DNA from: Phytoactinopolyspora limicola | GTDB lineage: Bacteria > Actinomycetota > Actinomycetes > Jiangellales > Jiangellaceae | Length of the DNA stretch: 64,000 nucleotides | Direction of reading: 5' to 3' | Assembly: GCF_011320225.1 (NCBI RefSeq) | Contig: NZ_JAAOEN010000003.1 | Span: 372,001-436,000, forward strand | Shown: positions 33,035 to 41,290 of the stretch, in pieces | Layout: the number at the start of each line of letters is the position of its first letter | Position numbering within the stretch: the first letter of the stretch is position 1 | Notes under the pieces: model-generated | What the model saw: the letters and a program-made list of their open reading frames with translations, nothing else | What the model was told of the DNA's origin: nothing | Database searches by the model: none | Program-made: the position numbers and the translations under genes

Positions 33035-34612
33035 ATGACGGGAACCAACCGCCGGGCCACCGCAGCACGAGCCGCACTCGCTCTGCCAGCGGCCCTGATC
33101 CTCGCGTTAACCAGCACCGGCACCCTCGTCGCCGCCGGATCAGACACCACGCCGGCAGAATCGGCCCAACCGGACCCAGGCCCAGGTATCACCGCCACCG
33201 GGTCGGTGCTCTATTCGCCCGATCTCGGCCAGTATCCGAACGGCACCGCGGGTTACCCCCGAGCGATCCGTCTCGACCACGACGGATCACCCCAGGAGAC
33301 GATGCTCGCCACCTTCGCGAAAGGCGGCCACGCCGCACCAACGACGTTGCCGATCTATCGCAGCACCGACGGCGGCCTGAACTGGACCGAGATCGCCGAG
33401 ATCGGATCCAACACACCTGGCTGGGATCTTGAAGCACCAACGTTGTTCGAGGTGCCGCGCGACATCCCGGGCCTTGATCAGGGCGACATCCTGGCGTCGG
33501 GCACCGCCTGGGAGGTGGGCAACTACACGGCGCAGAAGGTCGAGGTGTTCCGCAGTACCGACCACGGCGCCACCTGGCAGTTCCTGTCGAACTGCACGGA
33601 GACATCCGGGTTGCCCAACACCTGGGGGCACGGCATCTGGGAGCCCACCTTCCTCGTCGGCGACGACGACACCCTCGCCTGTTTCATCTCCGACGAGCGC
33701 CCGGCCAACACCCCCACCAACAACCAGAAGATCGGCCACTACACCTCCACCGACGGCGGCGCGACGTGGAGCACGACCCTCGTCGACGACGTCGCCTTCC
33801 CCGCCGACAACCTTGCCCGCCCGGGTATGCAGACCTTCGCGGAACTACCCGACGGTCGGGTAGCCATGACCTACGAGATGTGCCGGGACGCCACCGACCC
33901 CGATCATGCCTGCGAGGTTTACCTCAAGTTCAGCGACGACGGCCTCGACTGGGGCCCGGCCGACGACCCCGGCACCCTTGTCCACACTCCAGATCACCGC
34001 GAGCTGCTACACACCCCGTATGTCTCCTGGCTACCTGGCGGCGGCCCCAACGGCACCCTGCTGGTCTCCGGTCAGCGCGTCGTCGCGGGCCCGACGGGCA
34101 ACAAGACGGTACTGGCGGAATCCGGCACCGTGCTGTTCGCCAACACCGACCTGGGCGCCGGCGAGTGGTTCGAGGCGGCCACCCCGGTCACCGTCGACCC
34201 GACAGGCGGATATGCACCCGGCGTACCGTCGTGCCCGGGATACTCCACACCGATGATCCCGCGCGAGGACGGCACCACCTACCTGTACCTGGCGGCTACC
34301 TGGCTCGGTCAAGGTAACCAATGTGAGGTCCGGTTCGGCATCGGCACCCTTCCCGGCCCGACCGGTCAGATCGTCGGCCCGGACGGCAAATGCCTGGACG
34401 TCGACACCAACACCGCCGTCAACGGCAACGCCGCCCAGCTGTGGACCTGCGGGATCGCTACCGGCCAGCGGTGGTCGGTGTCGCCGGACCGCACTATCCG
34501 CGCCTTCGGACGGTGCCTGGATGTCGACGGCAACGGCACAGCGAACTTCACGCCAGTCCAGCTGTGGGAGTGCAACGGCTCCGGTGCACAACAGTGGGTG
34601 CTGCCGAGCTAA
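33035..34612 (+). CDS. Secreted BNR-repeat glycosidase (sialidase/exo-arabinanase-like) with ricin B-type lectin domain
   Basis: The 525-residue protein has a Sec signal peptide (basic start, ALALPAALILALTSTGTLVAA), then a six-bladed propeller with Asp-box repeats STDGGLNWTE, STDHGATWQF and STDGGATWST (sialidase-superfamily hallmark), and a C-terminal ricin-type half-lectin (about 440-525: DGKCLDVDTNTAVNGNAAQLW, GRCLDVDGNG, GAQQWVL). Both GH33 sialidases and GH93 exo-arabinanases share this plan; an Arg triad could not be assigned with confidence, and the lack of a sialic acid pathway nearby makes GH93 a fair alternative. ATG at 33035 has GGGAGG 6 bases upstream. Two operator copies precede it, placing it in the LacI regulon: it probably releases the sugars that the ABC operon imports. 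Confidence 0.88.
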   Translation: MTGTNRRATAARAALALPAALILALTSTGTLVAAGSDTTPAESAQPDPGPGITATGSVLYSPDLGQYPNGTAGYPRAIRLDHDGSPQETMLATFAKGGHAAPTTLPIYRSTDGGLNWTEIAEIGSNTPGWDLEAPTLFEVPRDIPGLDQGDILASGTAWEVGNYTAQKVEVFRSTDHGATWQFLSNCTETSGLPNTWGHGIWEPTFLVGDDDTLACFISDERPANTPTNNQKIGHYTSTDGGATWSTTLVDDVAFPADNLARPGMQTFAELPDGRVAMTYEMCRDATDPDHACEVYLKFSDDGLDWGPADDPGTLVHTPDHRELLHTPYVSWLPGGGPNGTLLVSGQRVVAGPTGNKTVLAESGTVLFANTDLGAGEWFEAATPVTVDPTGGYAPGVPSCPGYSTPMIPREDGTTYLYLAATWLGQGNQCEVRFGIGTLPGPTGQIVGPDGKCLDVDTNTAVNGNAAQLWTCGIATGQRWSVSPDRTIRAFGRCLDVDGNGTANFTPVQLWECNGSGAQQWVLPS

Positions 34613-34642
34613 CTGCGGGTTCGGCGCGCGAGGCTCGTTCGG

Positions 34643-36370
34643 TCATTTCGCGTCGGCGTAACAGTTGGCCACGGTGATACTCAGCGGAAACCGCACGGGG
34701 AAGTCGCCGAAGAGAAGCTCCCCGGCTTCACCGGCGGCGGCGCGGACCTCGTCGGCCACTGCCTCCGCCATCGAGGTGGGTGTGTGGATCACTACCTCGT
34801 CGTGCAGGAAGAGCGCCAGATGTGGACGGGCGGAGAATGGCTCCGGCACCACTCCGCCCGCCGCATCCGGCGCCTCCCCCAGTGCCCACAGGCGCCGCCT
34901 GATCGACGCGGTCCAGCACAACGCCCACTCCGCCGCCGTACCCTGCACGACGAAGTTTCGGGTGAACCGGCCCCACGAACGTGTATAGGACCTCGCCTTC
35001 GCGGCCGCACTCTCACCGGCGTCGTCCTGGTATGCCCCGGCTTGCAGCTCATGCCACGTGGCACCGGGCGGCGGTGAGCTGCGGCCGAGATGGGTCGTCA
35101 CGATTTCACCCCGCTCCCCCGCCTGGGCGGCCTCGTCGACGAACGCCAGCGAACGTGGAAAAGCCTTCGCGAGCCGAGGCAACACCTGCGCACTGGATCC
35201 AGTAGTTCCGCCGTACATCGCGCCCAACATGCCCACCTTGGCCAACTCTCGGGTGGCCACCGCACCAGACGCCACGATGCCCGCATACATGTCCGCGCCG
35301 CGGCCATCGGTACCGCGACCGGCGGCGGCCATCGTTTCGTCACCCGCCATCGCGGCCAGCACTCTCGGCTCGAGCTGGGCGGCATCAGCGACGACGAACG
35401 TCCACCCCGGGTCCGCGACCACCGCCCGTCGCACACTCTTCGGAATCTGCAACGCTCCCCCACCCCGCGATGCCCACCGGCCGGTGACCACACCCCCCAC
35501 GATGTATTCGCTGCGGAACCGGCCGCCGTGCACCCACGCGTCGACCCACCCCCATCCGTTGGCGGTTAAGAGCCGGTACAACGACTTGTACTCCAACAGC
35601 GGCTCGATGACCGGATGGTCCAGCCGCTCCAGCTCCCACTTCCGAAGACTCCGGGCGCCGACCCCCGCGTACCCCAATGCCTTCAGGAGGTCGCCGGGCG
35701 AGTCCAGGTTGAGACTGTCGGGAGCTTCCAACGCCGCACGGATCCGTGCGGCGAGCTGCTCAAGGCGCGCCGGACGTTCCGTTCCTCTGGGCCGCGGCCC
35801 CAGTATCTCGGTGAGGATCGCGTCATGGACGTCGGCGCGCCACGGTAGCCCCGCGTGATACATCTCAACCGCGGCCAGCGCACCCGCGGACTCGGCCGCC
35901 ACGAGCAGGCGGAGCCGTCCGGCCGCAGGCGACGCTGCGACCGCCGCGTTCTGCACCTGAAGCTCCGCGACGGGATCCGGCTCGGGCACATCGGCCGACA
36001 CTAGATCGGCGAACAGGGGGGCCGGCTCGTCACGATCTCCCGCCCCCAGCGGGGCGGGCGGCATACCATCCCACCGCCCCGGCTGGGCCGCGTCCGGCTC
36101 CGGCCAGGTCACGAGGGCCGACTGCCGAAGGATCCGATGCGCCAGGCGTAGATCCAGGGAACGCTCGACTCTTACCCCGGCCGACAGCAGGGCTGGGTAC
36201 CACCGATTCGTGTCATCCCACGTCCATCGCGGCCGTGCGGCTGCCGCCGTCTCAGCCTCCCGGACCACGGCGGCCAACTTTCCCATAGCCACTCGTCGCT
36301 CGTGACCAGGCAGGCCAACGCCCACGACACGCACCACACCGTCCGGCTCGGGGACCACTACTGGCTGCAC
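34643..36370 (-). CDS. Stand-alone family A DNA polymerase (Pol I-like) with degenerate exonuclease domain
   Basis: About 575 residues. The C-terminal half has the Pol I polymerase motifs: A, VVADAAQLEPRVLAAMAGD; B, ELAKVGMLGAMYGGTTG; and C, LFLHDEVVIHTP; with the thumb/palm segment VVTGRWASRGGGALQIPKSV. The N-terminal ~200 residues match, in position, the divergent 3'-5' exonuclease domain of actinobacterial bifunctional exonuclease/polymerase proteins; acidic catalytic residues are not evident. No 5'-nuclease domain is present. The GTG at 36370 is the first in-frame start with a nearby AGG; protein-like sequence extends about 14 codons further upstream without a start codon, so the N-terminus is uncertain. 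Such enzymes are thought to take part in repair or mutagenic synthesis. Confidence 0.85.
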   Translation of the reverse strand: MQPVVVPEPDGVVRVVGVGLPGHERRVAMGKLAAVVREAETAAAARPRWTWDDTNRWYPALLSAGVRVERSLDLRLAHRILRQSALVTWPEPDAAQPGRWDGMPPAPLGAGDRDEPAPLFADLVSADVPEPDPVAELQVQNAAVAASPAAGRLRLLVAAESAGALAAVEMYHAGLPWRADVHDAILTEILGPRPRGTERPARLEQLAARIRAALEAPDSLNLDSPGDLLKALGYAGVGARSLRKWELERLDHPVIEPLLEYKSLYRLLTANGWGWVDAWVHGGRFRSEYIVGGVVTGRWASRGGGALQIPKSVRRAVVADPGWTFVVADAAQLEPRVLAAMAGDETMAAAGRGTDGRGADMYAGIVASGAVATRELAKVGMLGAMYGGTTGSSAQVLPRLAKAFPRSLAFVDEAAQAGERGEIVTTHLGRSSPPPGATWHELQAGAYQDDAGESAAAKARSYTRSWGRFTRNFVVQGTAAEWALCWTASIRRRLWALGEAPDAAGGVVPEPFSARPHLALFLHDEVVIHTPTSMAEAVADEVRAAAGEAGELLFGDFPVRFPLSITVANCYADAK

Positions 36371-36439
36371 CTGACCATCCTGCCTGCCCCCACTGACACG
36401 GACACGTCTGTCGTCATTCGAGGCGCCGAAGAATCGGCA

Positions 36440-36680
36440 TGGCTGGTTGGTTGGGATGGTCGGGGCGGTCGGGGCGGTCGGGGTGGTTGGGTTTGTGCGG
36501 GTCCCGGGCCACAATGCCGCCACATACCCCGGTGATCGTCGCCGGTTTTGTGTCGCTATAGCGACCGGATCGCGTTTTCGATCACCGGGCTTGGGGCGGT
36601 CGGATGGCTGGTTGGTTGGGCTGGTTGGTTGGGCTGGTTGGTTGGGTTGGGGTGACTGGGGCGACTGATTGGTTGGCGTG
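36440..36680. repeat. G-rich tandem repeats upstream of an HNH gene
   Basis: Two blocks are seen: GGTCGGGGC units from about 36452 to 36490, and GGTTGGTTGGGCT units from about 36605 to 36660, both with G on the plus strand. Between them is a 14-base palindrome GTCGCTATAGCGAC (36552-36565). The region has no gene (36371-36722). Runs of GG and GGGG could form G-quadruplexes or slip during replication. Confidence 0.7.
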
Positions 36681-36685
36681 ACTGG

Positions 36686-36715
36686 TTGTGTTGAAGCTGG
36701 TAAGACGGGTAGAAT
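36686..36715 (+). promoter_or_regulatory. Promoter of the first DUF222-HNH gene
   Basis: A -35-like TTGTGT (36686-36691) and a -10 TAGAAT (36710-36715) are 18 bases apart, and the ATG follows 7 bases after the -10, so the transcript is nearly leaderless. The second HNH copy has TATAAT at the same relative place. Confidence 0.6.
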
Positions 36716-36722
36716 CGAACGT

Positions 36723-38069
36723 ATGAACGAGCAGGTGGTGGATGGTTCCACGGACGTGGACGGTCGGGACACGGTGGTGGGTGAGCTGGCCTCGATGCTG
36801 TCCCGGCTGGCCGAACTACCCGCCATCGTCGTTGATGACGCGGCCCGCATCGACATGCTCGCCGGGTTGGAGCGGTTGAAAGCCGCCGCCGCGGCAGTGC
36901 AGTACGAGGTGATGGTGCAATTCGCCGAGTCCCAGCGGGCGGCCCGCCGTGGGATGGGATTTGCTGAGCGCCACGCCACCCGTGGGGTGCCCGAACAGAT
37001 CGGGCTGGCCACGAAGACCTCACCCTCGGCCGCGGCCCGTCAACTCGGCCGGGCCCGGGCGTTGGCCTGTCACCTCCCGGGCACCTTCGCCCTGCTACGC
37101 AAGGGTGAGATCTCCGAGTTCGCCGCCACGTTCATCGTGAATGAGACCTCGCACCTCGCCCCGGAGCAGCGCCGCCAGGTCGACGCCCGCCTGGCCGGTG
37201 ACATCACCGGGATCGGGCCGCGCAGGGTTCAAGGCCTGGCCCGGCGCTACGCCATCGAGGCCGACCCGGCTGCTGCGGTGGCCCGGGCCGCCCGGGCACG
37301 TAAGGACCGGCGGGTCGGGGTGCGCCCGGCACCGGACACCATGACCGTGGTGTCGGCGTTGCTGCCGTGCGAACAGGGCGTGGCCGCGTATGCGGCGTTG
37401 CGTCGTCATGCTGACGGGGTGATCGCCGCCGGTGGTGATGGGCGTACCCGGGATCAGGTCATGGCCGACACCCTCGTCGAACGCCTCACCGGACAGGCCA
37501 GCGCCGACGCGGTCTCGGCTGAGATCGGGCTGGTCATGACCGACACCTCACTGCTCGGCGGCAACGGCGGCGCCGGTGGCAGTGGTGATGGTGAGGCTGC
37601 GGAGTTGCTCGGGTACGGGCCCATCCCCGCTGAAACCGCGCGGGACATCACCCGCTGCGCCGGGGACCGCCAGGGTGAGGACGAGCGGCGGGCACGGGTC
37701 TTTCTGCGGCGGTTGTTCACCGACCCGGTCACCGGGGTCGTGGTCGATTGTGACCCGAAACGGCGCCGGTTCGATGGCACCCTGGCCCGGTTGTTGACCT
37801 ACCGCGACGGCGGCACCTGCCGCGACCCCTACTGCGACGCACCCATCCGGCATTTCGATCACATCCACCCCTACACCCACGGTGGAGTAACCAAGCCGGG
37901 TAATGGCCGAGGCACCTGCGCCCGCGGCAATTACGTGAAACAAATGCCGGGCTGGAGCATCCGGCTGGTCGATCCGTTCCGGCACATCGTGGAAACCACC
38001 ACCCCCACCGGACACCGATACACCTCACAACCCCCACCGGCACCCGGCGGACGACAACGCGCCGCCTGA
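36723..38069 (+). CDS. DUF222 / HNH endonuclease domain protein (13E12-repeat type), copy 1
   Basis: The 448-residue protein has an N-terminal DUF222 domain (about 30-290: ELASMLSRLAELPA, QYEVMVQFAESQRAARRGMG, GRARALACHLPGTFALLRKG) and a C-terminal HNH nuclease motif (YRDGGTCRDPYCDAPIRHFDHIHPYTHGG, then NGRGTCARGN, about 370-425) with the Cys/His residues that bind metal. This is the domain pair of the mycobacterial 13E12 repeat family, repetitive genes scattered through actinobacterial genomes. A nearly identical inverted copy lies at 58724-60061. The biological role is not established; spread as a selfish or intein-like element has been suggested for repetitive HNH genes. Confidence 0.92.
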   Translation: MNEQVVDGSTDVDGRDTVVGELASMLSRLAELPAIVVDDAARIDMLAGLERLKAAAAAVQYEVMVQFAESQRAARRGMGFAERHATRGVPEQIGLATKTSPSAAARQLGRARALACHLPGTFALLRKGEISEFAATFIVNETSHLAPEQRRQVDARLAGDITGIGPRRVQGLARRYAIEADPAAAVARAARARKDRRVGVRPAPDTMTVVSALLPCEQGVAAYAALRRHADGVIAAGGDGRTRDQVMADTLVERLTGQASADAVSAEIGLVMTDTSLLGGNGGAGGSGDGEAAELLGYGPIPAETARDITRCAGDRQGEDERRARVFLRRLFTDPVTGVVVDCDPKRRRFDGTLARLLTYRDGGTCRDPYCDAPIRHFDHIHPYTHGGVTKPGNGRGTCARGNYVKQMPGWSIRLVDPFRHIVETTTPTGHRYTSQPPPAPGGRQRAA

Positions 38070-38108
38070 GGGCGTCGAATAACAAACAGATTACGCCGCA
38101 TCGTTCAC

Positions 38109-38135
38109 CAATCCGGGTCCGGAACAGGTCCGAAC
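38109..38135 (+). promoter_or_regulatory. Putative SigK promoter before the molybdopterin oxidoreductase
   Basis: CAATCC (38109-38114, preceded by C), a 15-base spacer and CCGAAC (38130-38135) match the elements found upstream of sigK itself at 40593-40619. They resemble the CCATCC/CCGAAT elements reported for mycobacterial SigK promoters. The start codon follows 7 bases later, over GAGGGG, so the leader would be very short. Confidence 0.6.
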
Positions 38136-38142
38136 GAGGGGC

Positions 38143-39678
38143 ATGACGCACCAACGACGCTTCCGGTGGCCAGGGGTGATGGCTGCCCTGGCTGGTGTCG
38201 TCGCCGGCGGGGTCACCCTTGGTGTGGGTGAGCTGGCCAGTCTCCTGGTGGGGCCGATGACCTCACCGTTCTTCGCGGTCGGAAACACGATTGTCGATCT
38301 GACCCCGGAATGGCTCAAGAGTTTTGCCATCTCGACGTTCGGTGAGAACGACAAGAACGTCCTGCTGCTGACACTTGGTGCGGTGCTGACGCTTTTCGCG
38401 GCGGTGGCGGGCTGGTTGCAGCTGCGCAGGCCGCCGCTAGGCCTGATGTTGGTGGCACTGCTCGGTGTAGCCGCCATTGCTGCCGCGGTCAACCGGCCGG
38501 GCAGCGATGCTGCGTATGCCATTCCGTCCATCATTGGCGTCACGGCGGGAATCACCACGCTCTGGCTTCTGGTGCGACAGCCGTCGGAGCCGACGAACAT
38601 AGTCTCCGGCGCGGACCGGCGCCGGTTCCTCATGTTGACCGCTGGTGCGGCCGGGCTCGCCGTGTTCGCCTTCCTCGGTAGCCGCCGGTTGGGCCAGACC
38701 CGGCAGGACGTCCTGGAAGCCAGAGACCGGTTGCGGATGCCGCGGGCCGCGGACCCGGCGCCGAGCCTGCCGGCGGACGTCGAACTCGACGTCGACGGAG
38801 TCACCCCGTTCACCACGCCGAACTCGGACTTCTACCGGGTCGATACCGCCCTTGAGGTTCCCGTCGTCCATCCCGACGACTGGCAACTCCGGATCCACGG
38901 GATGGTCGACCGGACCGTTGTCCTCACCTTCGATCAGCTCGTCTCGCTGCCGCTCGTCGAACGGATGATCACCCTGACCTGCGTGTCCAACGAGATCGGC
39001 GGCAACTTGGCCGGGAGCGCGGTCTGGCGTGGATATCCGCTCGAAGAGCTGCTTCTCGAGGCCGGCCCCGACGCCAACGCCGACATGGTGCTCTCTACCA
39101 GTGTCGACGGCTACACGGCCAGCACGCCCCTGGACGTGTTGACCGACGGTCGAGACGCCTTGCTGGCCGTTGCTATGAACGGCGAACCGTTGCCGCTACG
39201 GCACGGTTTTCCAGTCCGCATGGTCGTCCCCGGCCTGTATGGCTATGTTTCGGCGACGAAATGGGTCGTCGACCTCGAAGTGACCAGGTTCGACCAGGCC
39301 ACCGCGTATTGGACGGATCGTGGCTGGGCGGATCGGGCACCGATCAAGACCGCATCCCGCATCGACGTTCCGGGTTCGTTCGCCCGCCTCGATGCTGGCA
39401 CGAATGTCGTCGCCGGGGTGGCGTGGGCGCAGCACCGTGGCATCAGCCGGGTGGAGGTCAATGTCGACGACGGTCCGTGGCAGGACGCTGAGCTGACGGC
39501 CGAGGCATCCGCCGACACGTGGCGGCAGTGGTTCTGGGACTGGGACGCCACCCCCGGCCGGCACACCCTCCGAGTCCGGGCCACCGATGGCGACGGCGAG
39601 CTTCAGACCAGCGACAAAGCACCACCGATTCCCGATGGCGCCAGTGGCTGGCATTCCGTCGTGGTGGAGGTGGTCTGA
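38143..39678 (+). CDS. Membrane-anchored molybdopterin-dependent oxidoreductase (sulfite oxidase/YedY superfamily)
   Basis: The 511-residue protein has four or five N-terminal membrane helices (residues 10-145), a short twin-Arg-like segment ADRRRFLMLTAGAAGLAVFAF starting the catalytic part, the molybdopterin domain (about 225-390) with the Mo-ligand cysteine in ITLTCVSNEIGG (Cys280), and a C-terminal immunoglobulin-like dimerisation domain (about 405-511, HRGISRVEVNVDDGPWQDAE). The electron acceptor is unknown; repair of oxidised methionine or sulfite oxidation are known for relatives. The neighbouring fasciclin, sigK and rskA genes place it in a SigK envelope-stress regulon, and a matching promoter precedes it. 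Confidence 0.92.
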   Translation: MTHQRRFRWPGVMAALAGVVAGGVTLGVGELASLLVGPMTSPFFAVGNTIVDLTPEWLKSFAISTFGENDKNVLLLTLGAVLTLFAAVAGWLQLRRPPLGLMLVALLGVAAIAAAVNRPGSDAAYAIPSIIGVTAGITTLWLLVRQPSEPTNIVSGADRRRFLMLTAGAAGLAVFAFLGSRRLGQTRQDVLEARDRLRMPRAADPAPSLPADVELDVDGVTPFTTPNSDFYRVDTALEVPVVHPDDWQLRIHGMVDRTVVLTFDQLVSLPLVERMITLTCVSNEIGGNLAGSAVWRGYPLEELLLEAGPDANADMVLSTSVDGYTASTPLDVLTDGRDALLAVAMNGEPLPLRHGFPVRMVVPGLYGYVSATKWVVDLEVTRFDQATAYWTDRGWADRAPIKTASRIDVPGSFARLDAGTNVVAGVAWAQHRGISRVEVNVDDGPWQDAELTAEASADTWRQWFWDWDATPGRHTLRVRATDGDGELQTSDKAPPIPDGASGWHSVVVEVV

Positions 39679-39747
39679 AGAGCAGATCTAACCCTCCACT
39701 CCACGAATCCCGGACAGCACAAGGAACTCACTCGAAAGGAACAGATC

Positions 39748-40461
39748 ATGAGACTGACCACCCGACGCACGTCCGCAGTTCTGGCGGCGGTGGCCGCTTT
39801 GTCGCTCACCATGGCCGCCTGTGGTAGCGACGACGCCAACGACACCACCTCCGACGATTCGGTCAGCGCCCCCGAGGAGGACGCTCCCGATGAGGACATG
39901 GACGACGGCGTCACTGACGATGAGCCCGACGAAGACACAGCTGACGACGCTCCTGACGACGCCATGGCCGGTCCGGTCGGACCGGGCTGCGCCGACTACG
40001 CCGCCATGGTGCCCGACGGTGACGGCTCGGTCGAGGGAATGGCCCAAGACCCGGTCGCTACGGCCGCGTCGAACAACCCGCTGCTGACCACACTGGTGGC
40101 GGCCGTGTCCGGTGAGCTCAACCCTGACGTGGACCTCGTCGACACCCTCAACGGCGGCGAGTTCACCGTTTTCGCACCGGTCGACGATGCTTTCGCCGAG
40201 GTCGACGAGGAAACCCTGGGTGCGCTCGCAGAAGACGCCGATCTGCTGACGACGGTGCTCACCTACCACGTCGTGCCCGGCCAGGTGGGTCCTGAGGACA
40301 TCGCCGGTGAGCACGAAACCGTTCAGGGCGACACCGTCACCGTCGAAGGAAGCCCGGACATGTTGGCGGTGAACGACGCCAACGTGATCTGCGGCGGTGT
40401 CGAGACCGCCAACGCCACGGTCTACCTCATCGACGGTGTGCTCTTGCCGCCGATGGACTGA
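39748..40461 (+). CDS. Fasciclin-domain lipoprotein (MPT83/MPT70-like)
   Basis: The 237-residue protein has a signal peptide and lipobox ([10 protein letters not shown]), an acidic linker rich in Asp, Glu and Thr (residues 27-75), and one fasciclin domain (about 95-235: [61 protein letters not shown]). Fasciclin lipoproteins are surface adhesion-type proteins; in mycobacteria MPT83/MPT70 are the main SigK targets. GAAAGGA lies about 8 bases upstream of ATG 39748. The gene follows the oxidoreductase by 69 bases with no separate SigK box seen, and a strong terminator follows, so the two are probably cotranscribed. Confidence 0.93.
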   Translation: MRLTTRRTSAVLAAVAALSLTMAACGSDDANDTTSDDSVSAPEEDAPDEDMDDGVTDDEPDEDTADDAPDDAMAGPVGPGCADYAAMVPDGDGSVEGMAQDPVATAASNNPLLTTLVAAVSGELNPDVDLVDTLNGGEFTVFAPVDDAFAEVDEETLGALAEDADLLTTVLTYHVVPGQVGPEDIAGEHETVQGDTVTVEGSPDMLAVNDANVICGGVETANATVYLIDGVLLPPMD

Positions 40462-40480
40462 CGGCGCGGATCTGAGAAGT

Positions 40481-40519
40481 AGCGCGGTCCCTTGCCTCGG
40501 GGGAGCAAGGGACCGCGCT
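40481..40519. terminator. Perfect 15-base-pair hairpin after the fasciclin gene
   Basis: AGCGCGGTCCCTTGC (40481-40495) and GCAAGGGACCGCGCT (40505-40519) pair perfectly with a 9-base loop. It separates the fasciclin gene from the sigK promoter. No long U tract follows, which is normal for high-GC actinobacteria. Confidence 0.8.
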
Positions 40520-40592
40520 TCGCCTGCTTTCGCTTAACTCGAGGGCCGCCGACGGTCAGTATGGTGGCGTGGACGTTCTTCTTGGTCGGCAC

Positions 40593-40619
40593 CAATCCGC
40601 CGTCGACGCGGTGCCGAAT
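40593..40619 (+). promoter_or_regulatory. Putative SigK autoregulatory promoter
   Basis: CAATCC (40593-40598, preceded by C), 15 bases, then CCGAAT (40614-40619). Spacing and both hexamers match the box in front of the molybdopterin oxidoreductase, differing only in the last base. Transcription from here would start about 35 bases before the 10-codon leader peptide. Confidence 0.65.
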
Positions 40620-40659
40620 CGATGGTGACACGTTGGCTGCTGAAGAGCACGGAGGAACC

Positions 40660-40692
40660 ATGACGACGGCCTGTTACAGCTGGTGTTCCTGA
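40660..40692 (+). CDS. Ten-residue leader peptide coupled to sigK
   Basis: ATG at 40660 has a strong ribosome-binding site (GGAGGAACC directly upstream) and encodes MTTACYSWCS before a TGA that overlaps the sigK ATG as TGATG. The sigK ATG itself has no good ribosome-binding site, so its translation probably depends on ribosomes finishing the leader. Two cysteines in ten residues might make translation sensitive to cysteine or oxidative state, but that is speculation. Confidence 0.55.
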   Translation: MTTACYSWCS

Positions 40693-41288
40693 TGCCGGAC
40701 CTACACGCGGTTCCGCCTCCGGAGCCAACCGAGCCCGACGGGGTCGACGTCCTCGGTCGGTTGCTGAGTCGGTCGGCACGCGGTGATGTTCAGGCGTACG
40801 AGCAGCTCTACGACGAGGTTGCCGGCGCCGTGCTGGGCGTGGCCCTTCGGGTGCTACGCAACCGCGCCCATGCCGAAGAGGTCGCTCAAGATGTGATGGT
40901 CGAGATCTGGCGGATGGCGTCGCGTTACACCCCGGAGCGGGGTAGCGCCATGGCGTGGATCATGACGATCGCGCACCGCCGCGCCGTCGATCGGGTCCGC
41001 CGTGAGCAGGCGGCCACCGACCGAGAAGAGCGGGCGGCCGCGCGGGACGAACCTCGCCCGTTCGACGAGGTGTCCGAGCAAGTCGAATCCCGTTTTGAGC
41101 AGCAACAGACCCGCCGTTGCCTCGACGCACTAACCGACCTGCAGCGGGAATCCGTGACCCTCGCCTATTACGACGGATACACCTACCGGGAGGTCGCCCA
41201 GCTCTTGAATGCACCCCTGGGAACGGTCAAGACTCGGCTACGAGACGGATTGATCCGGTTGCGCGACTGCATGGGGCTGGGGAGATGA
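40692..41288 (+). CDS. sigK: ECF RNA polymerase sigma factor SigK
   Basis: The 198-residue sigma factor has region 2 (about 30-100: LLSRSARGDVQAYEQLYDEV, VLRNRAHAEEVAQDVMVEIW, AWIMTIAHRRAVDRVRRE) and region 4 (about 140-192: LTDLQRESVTLAYYDGYTYREVAQLLNAPLGTVKTRLRDG). The order sigK-rskA and the neighbouring fasciclin lipoprotein match the mycobacterial SigK locus. ATG at 40692 overlaps the stop of a 10-codon leader; a GTG three codons earlier lacks support. SigK should drive both putative promoters of this cluster and be held inactive by the anti-sigma factor encoded next. Confidence 0.93.
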   Translation: MPDLHAVPPPEPTEPDGVDVLGRLLSRSARGDVQAYEQLYDEVAGAVLGVALRVLRNRAHAEEVAQDVMVEIWRMASRYTPERGSAMAWIMTIAHRRAVDRVRREQAATDREERAAARDEPRPFDEVSEQVESRFEQQQTRRCLDALTDLQRESVTLAYYDGYTYREVAQLLNAPLGTVKTRLRDGLIRLRDCMGLGR

Positions 41289-41290
41289 CG

